NCBI GenBank assembly: GCA_965262425.1
Contig: OZ253536.1
Coordinates: 620,001-684,000 of the forward strand
Origin: CAZOZZ01 sp965262425
GTDB lineage: Bacteria; Acidobacteriota; Terriglobia; 20CM-2-55-15
Reading direction: 5' to 3'
Length of the DNA: 64,000 nucleotides
Shown here: positions 59,077 to 64,000 of the stretch, piece after piece
How positions within the stretch are numbered: the stretch's first letter is position 1
How the letters are laid out: every line of letters begins with the position of its first letter
Notes under the pieces: model-generated
Database searches by the model: none
The model's input: only the letters and a program-made list of their open reading frames with translations
Told to the model about the DNA's origin: nothing
Program-made: the position numbers and the translations under genes

Positions 59077-59394
59077 CCCTCCTTCGTGATCTCAGGAAGA
59101 GTCGATGATTCGCACAACAAGAAGCCTTTCACTCTATGGCGACAGAGGCTGCGTGAAGTGTATGGCGATTTTCCGAGCCTGAGCAAGGGGAATTCGATGG
59201 CGGCGCACGAACTGAAGAGCGAAGAAGCGTGCCACCTGCCACGTCTCGACTGTGGGGAGTTTTTGTGGGGACTCCTTAGGACATTCAATTCTGGGTGCCA
59301 TAGGGTGCCACGGGTGCCACTTTTTGGCCGTGTTTGGCCGCATTTGGCCACCGTAACCGATTGAAAGTATTGAAAAGGAAGGCCTGCCGCAAAA
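59077..59394. other. Island right end with two sets of phased repeats
   Basis: No gene is seen. GGGTGCCA occurs at 59293, 59303 and 59312. TTTGGCCG/A occurs at 59323, 59333 and 59343, i.e. every 10 bp. They end 44 bp before the second tRNA-Val core and look like arm-type binding sites of an integrase. Confidence 0.6.
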
Positions 59395-59436
59395 TTCACA
59401 CGCAGGAGGTCATCGGTTCAAGCCCAGTCGGTCCCA
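59395..59436 (+). repeat. Attachment core 2 (tRNA-Val 3' fragment)
   Basis: It matches the tRNA-Val 3' 42 nt with one change (CCCAGT for CCCGGT). No 5' tRNA half precedes it. It marks the right end of the first island. Confidence 0.88.
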
Positions 59437-59446
59437 CTTCTCTCGG

Positions 59447-59700
59447 CTACCGCAGCAACCTGTCGTAGTCGGCGTGGCTGCCGATCCAGTACCGGGTGAC
59501 TCCGTCCGGGCTTTCAACTCCGAGTGCCCGATACCTCAGCCGATTCGGACCGAGTATAACCTGCCAATCTTCTTGAAATGTAACGAGGGATGGGTAGCGT
59601 CTTCTTTCAGCAGATCAAAGTTCTTCTGGGCCAGATCCTGAATCGGCGCTGGGAGCGATTCGCGTAGCTGCCGGAATTCCTTCGAGGCGCGATGTTTCAA
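59447..59700 (-). pseudogene. RelE/HigB-like toxin with a frameshift
   Basis: From TTG 59700 the frame reads LKHRASKEFRQLRESLPAPI, then AQKNFDLLKEDATHPSLHFKK and IGRLYSVRIG, and meets TGA. In the next frame it continues RYRALGVESPDGVTRYWIGSHADYDRLLR to a stop at 59447. Together they make one RelE/ParE-superfamily toxin-like protein of about 84 residues with a single-base lesion at ATCGGCTGAGG. The TTG overlaps the antitoxin stop (TTGA). The toxin is inactive as written. Confidence 0.7.
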
Positions 59701-59897
59701 AGTTCGGAGGTCTCGCCGCGCCGATCCTGTTCCAGCGCTTCCTCGGCGAGGGTATCGAGTCTTCCAGCCGTTGCGTCCGCTTCAATCTGGCGATCCCAGA
59801 CTTCGCCGTCGAATTCCTGAAACCACTTCCTGAAAACTGCTAGTTCTCCGGGGGCGAGTTGTTTGACCTGGCTCTCAATATCTTCAATGCGGCTCAT
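59697..59897 (-). CDS. Antitoxin-like partner of the broken toxin
   Basis: This 66-residue acidic protein (MSRIEDIESQVKQLAPGELAVFRKWFQEFDGEVWDRQIEADATAGRL...) starts at ATG 59897. It resembles the small helical antitoxin partners of RelE-type toxins found in cyanobacteria and Acidobacteria. Its stop overlaps the toxin start. With the toxin broken, it could now act only as an orphan antitoxin. It is the sole complete gene of the 600-bp interval between attachment cores 2 and 3. Confidence 0.65.
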   Translation of the reverse strand: MSRIEDIESQVKQLAPGELAVFRKWFQEFDGEVWDRQIEADATAGRLDTLAEEALEQDRRGETSEL

Positions 59898-59931
59898 CGT
59901 GGTTTCTCCTCCTGCAAGTATAGCAAGCGGG

Positions 59932-59952
59932 CTGCGAACAAACTGCGAACAA
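59932..59952 (+). repeat. Paired CTGCGAACAA repeats at a second island right end
   Basis: CTGCGAACAA occurs at 59932 and 59943 (11-bp spacing), 85 bp before the third core. It parallels the phased repeats before core 2 in position but not in sequence. Confidence 0.5.
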
Positions 59953-60036
59953 GACTTCGCCGAACACTCCGACTGAGAGGTTCTGGACCCAAACCAGAAC
60001 ACCTCAAAACCAACAAGCTAAGGTTGTTCTCGGATA

Positions 60037-60078
60037 TTCACACGCAGGAGGTCATCGGTTCAAGCCCGGTCGGTCCCA
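60037..60078 (+). repeat. Attachment core 3 (tRNA-Val 3' fragment)
   Basis: The 42 nt are identical to the 3' part of tRNA-Val. What follows (GGGAACGCC...GGGGGTAAC...AAGGTTGCTAG, then the small protein at 61375) repeats the layout of the left end of the first island, so a third island begins here. Confidence 0.88.
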
Positions 60079-60188
60079 TTATTTAAAATCAATAAAATAA
60101 GCCACATTTTGGTGCGGCCGTTTCATGGCAAATAGCGGCTAGGGAACGCCAGGGGGTAACAATTTAAGGTTGCTAGCTATAGCTAGCC

Positions 60189-61344
60189 TAGTGGTCCCCG
60201 TCAAACAGAGTGCACTTTAACCAGCTTCTTTCGAGCGCGTCGGACTTTCTCAAGAATATCGGAAGCCTGCGCGGTCCAGATGAACGGCTTAGGGCTCTGA
60301 TTGTGACCGTCGACATAGTCCTCAACGGCCTGGATTAACTCTGGAACCGAATGGAAAACTCCGCGCCGAAGCCGTTGCTCTGAAAGATCCCGGAAGAAAC
60401 GTTCGACCATATTCAGCCACGACGCACTGGTCGGTGTGAAGTGCACATGAAAGCGCGGGTTGCGCTTGTGCCAGTCGACAACTTTCTGATGCTTGTGGGT
60501 CGCATAGTTGTCACAGATTATGTGGATCTGCTTGTCTTTAGGCACGGAGCGTTTGATCTGATTGAGAAACCGAATCCATTCCTGATGCCGATGCTTCGGC
60601 ATGCAAGTCCCGATCACAGAGCCGTCCAGGGTATTGAGCGCGGCGAACATCGTGGTGGTTCCGTTGCGTTTGTAGTCGTGGGTCAAGGTGCCACACCGCC
60701 CCTTCTTCAGCGGTAACCCGGGCTGGGTGCGGTCCAGTGCCTGCATCTGGCTCTTCTCATCACAGGACAAGACGATGGCGTTTTCCGGTGGGTTCAGATA
60801 CAGACCGACCACATCCTCCAGCTTCTCGGCAAATTGTTTGTCGTTGGACAGCTTGAAGGTTCCTGACAGGTGTGGCTTCAGGCCATGGGCCCGCCATATT
60901 CTCCCGACCGTCGAATCACTGACTCCGGTCGCCTTTGCCATCGAGGTACGGCTCCAATGCGTGGCGTTTGGGGGCTTCTCTTCAATCGTCTTCTTTACAA
61001 TCCGGGCCCGCTTCCGTGCGCTGATGGAGGGAATCCGGCCGCTTCGCGGCGCGTCCTTCTCAATGCCTCCCAATCCATGTTTGGCGAAACGAGCACGCCA
61101 TCGGCCAACCTTCTGAAGCGTCATCTTCAGCCGTGCTGCAATCTCCTCGTTCCTCAGACTCTCAGCCGCCAGCAACACAATTTGGGATCGTTCCGCCAAC
61201 CGTACCGATGTACTACGGCTTCGCCTCAGTCGTTCCAGTTCCTTTCGTACCTGAACATCAAGATCAACCCTCGGTGCTTTCCTCATATCTATATCAGACG
61301 TTGGACAAGCACTTACATCTCATTAATTCTGGCGGACTACACTA
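60189..61344 (-). mobile_element. IS630-family element, copy C (diverged)
   Basis: This 1156-bp element, bounded by TA, has the ends TAGTGGTCCCCGTCAAACAG and (other end, inverse) TAGTGTAGTCCGCCAGAATT. It split the left end of the third island between core 3 and the small gene at 61375. The left half of its transposase gene differs more from copies A and B than the right half does. Confidence 0.92.
60201..61286 (-). CDS. IS630-family transposase, mosaic copy
   Basis: This 361-residue protein has the same HTH/DDE layout as copy B (SCDEKSQ, ICDNYATHK, NMVERFF). The first 150 residues (MRKAPRVDLDVQVRKELERL...) differ at many positions from copy B, while residues 150-330 are almost identical. That is consistent with recombination between related elements. 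The frame is intact. Confidence 0.92.
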   Translation of the reverse strand: MRKAPRVDLDVQVRKELERLRRSRSTSVRLAERSQIVLLAAESLRNEEIAARLKMTLQKVGRWRARFAKHGLGGIEKDAPRSGRIPSISARKRARIVKKTIEEKPPNATHWSRTSMAKATGVSDSTVGRIWRAHGLKPHLSGTFKLSNDKQFAEKLEDVVGLYLNPPENAIVLSCDEKSQMQALDRTQPGLPLKKGRCGTLTHDYKRNGTTTMFAALNTLDGSVIGTCMPKHRHQEWIRFLNQIKRSVPKDKQIHIICDNYATHKHQKVVDWHKRNPRFHVHFTPTSASWLNMVERFFRDLSEQRLRRGVFHSVPELIQAVEDYVDGHNQSPKPFIWTAQASDILEKVRRARKKLVKVHSV

Positions 61345-61374
61345 GGGATCACCATCGAAGCCGCCGAACAGGAT

Positions 61375-61557
61375 GTGCCTGGCGTGAACTGCTGGACGCC
61401 GATGGAAATCGATCTTGATTGCGCGAACTGTTATTCATATCCGAACCACGACCCTATCGCATGGAACAAGATGATCGGCGACGTGCTGAAGTGGATGAGA
61501 GAGAACATGATATGGGTCGAATCTGTCGAAGACGGAGTGGCGCAGGGCGATGACTGA
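61375..61557 (+). CDS. Small island-end protein, copy 2
   Basis: The 60-residue protein MPGVNCWTPMEIDLDCANCY, continuing SYPNHDPIAWNKMIGDVLKWM and RENMIWVESVEDGVAQGDD, parallels the end of the frame at 49934-50251. It defines the conserved core as about 55 residues with four cysteines. It sits just inside the third island, now separated from core 3 by the IS630 copy. Confidence 0.65.
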   Translation: MPGVNCWTPMEIDLDCANCYSYPNHDPIAWNKMIGDVLKWMRENMIWVESVEDGVAQGDD

Positions 61558-61601
61558 TCTCGACTGAGTTCATTCCGCCATGCGACGAGGGCCTGAGCAG
61601 C

Positions 61602-61761
61602 GGCCGTGGCTTCGCTTCGAGATATGCGTGAATCCAAGAAAATCGAAGGTGGCAGGCTTCCGGCCACCGGTCTGTTCTGACTTTGCCAGAGCTTCTCGCC
61701 CAAACTCCATCAGGCGAGTCTTTTCCGGATGTAGGGATATGCAGGTAACGTTCACAGTCAT
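61602..61761 (-). pseudogene. Group II intron reverse-transcriptase fragment
   Basis: The minus strand encodes LHPEKTRLMEFGREALAKSE and RKPATFDFLGFTHI, the segment just after the RT palm in group II intron maturases (L-x-P-x-K-T ... F-x-F-L-G-F). Only about 50 residues remain, with no catalytic YADD and no intron RNA structure recognised. Confidence 0.65.
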
Positions 61762-61796
61762 GTGCCCGATGCATGGCTGTCGGGTACCTTCGCGCG

Positions 61797-62014
61797 ATTT
61801 CGACGGCTACACACCACGCTGCTGCTCGAGGGTATAACGGGATGATTCTATACCTCGTAGAGAAGGGCGCCGATGTCGCCGCCGTGAGACGGAGCGGGCA
61901 AACCACTGCGGATATGGCGAACGGTCCCGTGCAACGGGTGGCTCCGTTCCCCGACACGGAGCCCTGTTGGAAAGACTCGGATCGAAGAACAGTCATCGAT
62001 GCGTGTCGTGCTGA
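61797..62014 (+). pseudogene. Ankyrin-repeat protein C-terminal relic
   Basis: The frame reads HHAAARGYNGMILYLVEKGADVAAV and TTADMANGPVQRVAPFPDT. After a frameshift it continues ALLERLGSKNSHRCVSC-stop at 62012-62014. This is the end of the ankyrin proteins associated with DUF1592/DUF1552 operons, like the intact one at 40347-42266. The rest of the gene is gone. Confidence 0.65.
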
Positions 62015-62195
62015 TCCGTGGAGCGAGCCGCAATGAATTTGTTTGTGATCCTTAATGTCAACCATCCAGAGACTAGCAGGCTGCCATTTAAACCCAATCT
62101 CGAGGTGCGGTGGCGGCCTGGCAGTGTTCACGAAGGGCTCAACGCCTCGTCGCCGGAAAGAAGTCGGGACTGACGGGAGGTCCCAAACAAACGTT

Positions 62196-62262
62196 GTCCT
62201 GAATTGCTTCGAAGAACTGAAGGAACGGGTGCCGCGACCGAAGTACGCCGGGACAAACCGGT
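62196..62262 (+). pseudogene. Kinase C-terminal tail relic (5 of 5)
   Basis: The plus strand encodes VLNCFEELKERVPRPKYAGTNR, matching the terminal tail seen at 48407. It has no other kinase sequence nearby. Confidence 0.5.
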
Positions 62263-62713
62263 AAGTTGGTACGAATGAAAGAGTCGTACAGGAAAAAGGA
62301 AGTAGCGAATCCATCCTGGCCTCGAGTCTTGCGTGTCATCGCGAGGTGGCACTTGGGGTGTAGATAGAGGTATCAGTGGGCCGGGCTATTGAGCTTCGAA
62401 AAGAGTACGAGATCAGAATGCCGACGCTCTTACGGTCGCGGAAGGCAACACGTTGGGCGGCGTTTGCGAGTGGCTCATCGGTCCTGCGCAAGTCTAAGAC
62501 CGTGCGCACGCTGCCCTGCTTCACATGGAGCATCATGCGTGCGCTGTCGACATTCGACCTTCAGACGACACTCTTCGGTCCGATGCAGTCCGTTTGAAAT
62601 ACCTATTGTGGAACGGCCTCGGGAGGTCGTTGCAACTTGCCATCTGGTTCCGTATGTAGTAGAAATATCAGCACGACAATTGTGTATACCTGACTGGACC
62701 CGACAGGACAATT
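62263..62713. other. Intergenic stretch upstream of the DUF1592-type gene
   Basis: No gene was supported; short frames look non-coding. The stretch presumably holds the promoter of the gene starting at 62714. Confidence 0.3.
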
Positions 62714-64000
62714 ATGGAAAAAGTGTTCTTACCGATCCTCCTAATGTTGATGGTAGGTGCGGTTCTGGCTCTCGGGCAATCCGAAAGCCCCGTGGAACCT
62801 CAACGAGCCGTCGTGAACGGCTATTGCCTCGGTTGTCACGACGACGACACCAGCTCCGGCGGTTTTTCCTGGGAAAGCGTCGATCTGACGCGCCCCGAGA
62901 TGCACACCCAGGAACTGGAAATGGTGATACGCAAGGTCCGGGCGGGCATGATGCCGCCGGTCGGCATGCCGCGCCCCGATGCCAAAACCCTCGAGGCCTT
63001 CGTCACGGGACTGGAATCTGGCATCGACCGCGTCGCTGCCCGGAATCCGAATATGAAGGCGCCGCCGCTGCATCGGCTGAACCGAACCGAGTACCGCAAT
63101 TCCGTGCGGGAGCTGCTGGACTACGATGTCGACGTGTCGGGGCTTTTGCCGGCCGACCCCAAAGCGGGCAGTTTCGATAATCTGGCTGACGCGCTGACCA
63201 TAACCCCCGCGCTGATGCAGGGCTACGTTCGCGCCGCCGAGAAAATCAGCCGCGAAGCCGTGGGAGATCCCAACACCTCGTCGGCCATGGTCGGATACAA
63301 CGATGTGAATCAGGTCGGCAAGGCCGCCAATCAGTTTCGGCGCGTCCCGGGTGCGCCATTCGGCACCCGCGGCGGTATATCCGTGATCCATAACTTCCCC
63401 GCCGACGGCGAATTCATTTTCAAGGCGGCCCTGGCCTATCACCCGCAGGGCCAGCTCATCGGCGCCCGGCTTCCGGATTCGATCAAGGACCAGCAACTGG
63501 AAGTTTCCATCGACGGCGAGCGGGCCCACCTGTTCACGATCGATCCGGAAGTCAAGGAATACGAAGGCGACCTCTTCACGCCTCCGATCAAGGTCGAAGC
63601 GGGTCCGCGTCGCGTCTCCGTGGTGTTCCTGAAAAAGTTTGATGGCCCCGTGCAGGACCAGTTCTGGCTGGTCGAACAACTGTTGCTGGACGCGACCGTC
63701 TCGGGTCACCCCGAAATGACCGCGTTGCCGCACCTGAAGAATTTCTGGATTACGGGTCCGATGGACGTGACCGGCATTGCCGAAACACCCAGCCGTCAGA
63801 AAATCTTCAGTTGTAGGCCAGCCACGCCCCGCGAGGAACCCGCCTGTGCGGCCGAGATCATTTCCCGTCTCGCCCGCCAGGCGTACCGCCGGCCCGCGAC
63901 TCCGGAGGACCTGGAAGCCCTGATGGCTCAATACGAGGTGGGGCGGAAGAACGGGACCTTCGACAGCGGGATCCGAACGGCGCTGCAGGCCACACTGCTG
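62714..64000 (+). CDS. Exported DUF1587/DUF1592-type cytochrome protein (partial, runs off the window)
   Basis: The frame is open from ATG 62714 to the window end (429 codons). It has a signal peptide (VFLPILLMLMVGAVLALGQ) and a cytochrome-like head with heme motif YCLGCH (Cys38, Cys41, His42). A methionine-bearing MIRKVRAGMMPPVGMPRP-like stretch follows (here VIRKVRAGMMPP), and then DUF1587 (PPLHRLNRTEYRNSVRELLD, DNLADALTITPALMQGYVRAA). A beta domain comes next, and the start of DUF1595 (EIISRLARQAYRRPATPEDLE) ends the visible part. Complete proteins are about 750-850 residues and usually precede a DUF1552 gene. The function is unknown but probably oxidative at the cell surface. Confidence 0.85.
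   Translation, partial: MEKVFLPILLMLMVGAVLALGQSESPVEPQRAVVNGYCLGCHDDDTSSGGFSWESVDLTRPEMHTQELEMVIRKVRAGMMPPVGMPRPDAKTLEAFVTGLESGIDRVAARNPNMKAPPLHRLNRTEYRNSVRELLDYDVDVSGLLPADPKAGSFDNLADALTITPALMQGYVRAAEKISREAVGDPNTSSAMVGYNDVNQVGKAANQFRRVPGAPFGTRGGISVIHNFPADGEFIFKAALAYHPQGQLIGARLPDSIKDQQLEVSIDGERAHLFTIDPEVKEYEGDLFTPPIKVEAGPRRVSVVFLKKFDGPVQDQFWLVEQLLLDATVSGHPEMTALPHLKNFWITGPMDVTGIAETPSRQKIFSCRPATPREEPACAAEIISRLARQAYRRPATPEDLEALMAQYEVGRKNGTFDSGIRTALQATLL

Noticed and set aside
62741..63931. Long minus-strand frame near the window end
   Set aside because: It is antisense to the open plus-strand DUF1587/DUF1592 gene, which carries the heme motif and family domains.
1..64000. CRISPR array
   Set aside because: No regularly spaced direct repeats of 24-40 bp with unique spacers were seen, and there are no cas genes.

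Overview
The window looks like a rearranged, transposon-rich stretch of an Acidobacteriota chromosome, probably from a metagenome. The evidence is the gene families: ADOP-type FtsX permeases, TolB-tailed Ser/Thr kinases, DUF1552/DUF1592/ankyrin units, carboxypeptidase-regulatory (CarboxypepD_reg) secreted proteins, DUF1028 and a CehA/McbA metallohydrolase. By eye the GC content is moderately high. Many genes are truncated, frameshifted or cut by mobile DNA, so decay and shuffling are as prominent as function. The lineage is inferred from gene content only.

Layout. 1-5.2 kb: TPR protein, DUF1028 protein, a truncated nucleotidyltransferase pair and RecQ. 5.2-6.9 kb: a 192-bp IS630-type mini-element beside an IS630 copy that itself carries a 317-bp element. 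6.9-12.6 kb: an intact metabolic block with an EgtB/SenA-like enzyme, an aldo/keto reductase, a heme-motif propeller lipoprotein and a cyanophycinase-like peptidase. 12.6-14 kb: ADOP debris. 14.0-15.7 kb: one sugar-dehydrogenase gene between two tRNA-Leu 3' fragments. 15.7-21.9 kb: a questin-oxidase-like relic, a STAS-like protein, an NTF2-like/reductase operon with a palindromic operator, an IS3 and a truncated ADOP. 22-26.4 kb: five small same-strand genes (GrpB, adenylyltransferase, ComB-like, P-loop kinase, NUDIX), possibly old integron cassettes. 26.9-32.9 kb: an IS150-like element, a lipoprotein hydrolase, EF-P, and an ISL3 element next to a 317-bp element. 33-38.5 kb: CehA/McbA hydrolase, kinase relics, amidohydrolase and a membrane protein. 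38.8-44.2 kb: a second IS630, an ankyrin/DUF1552 operon, and ADOP and kinase fragments. 44.6-49.7 kb: a two-gene transposon, cytochrome c, another kinase relic and an integrase stub.

49.8-61.5 kb is an array of tRNA-Val-targeted islands. An intact tRNA-Val is followed by two further copies of its 3' 42 nt, at 59.4 and 60.0 kb. The first island carries a complete sigma-54 module: a PAS-AAA+ activator, a palindromic upstream site, a consensus -24/-12 promoter, and an operon of DUF1348 protein, isochorismatase-like hydrolase and (IS-interrupted) cyclase. The second interval holds only a toxin-antitoxin pair with a broken toxin. A short conserved protein sits just inside the left end of the first and third islands. 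The window ends inside a DUF1587/DUF1592 cytochrome-type gene starting at 62714.

The strongest unexplained signals are (1) the five-copy 317-bp element, whose ends resemble those of the resident ISL3 element and which makes 8-bp target duplications, and (2) the tRNA 3'-fragment attachment sites with helically phased direct repeats, which bound one-gene or two-gene units.
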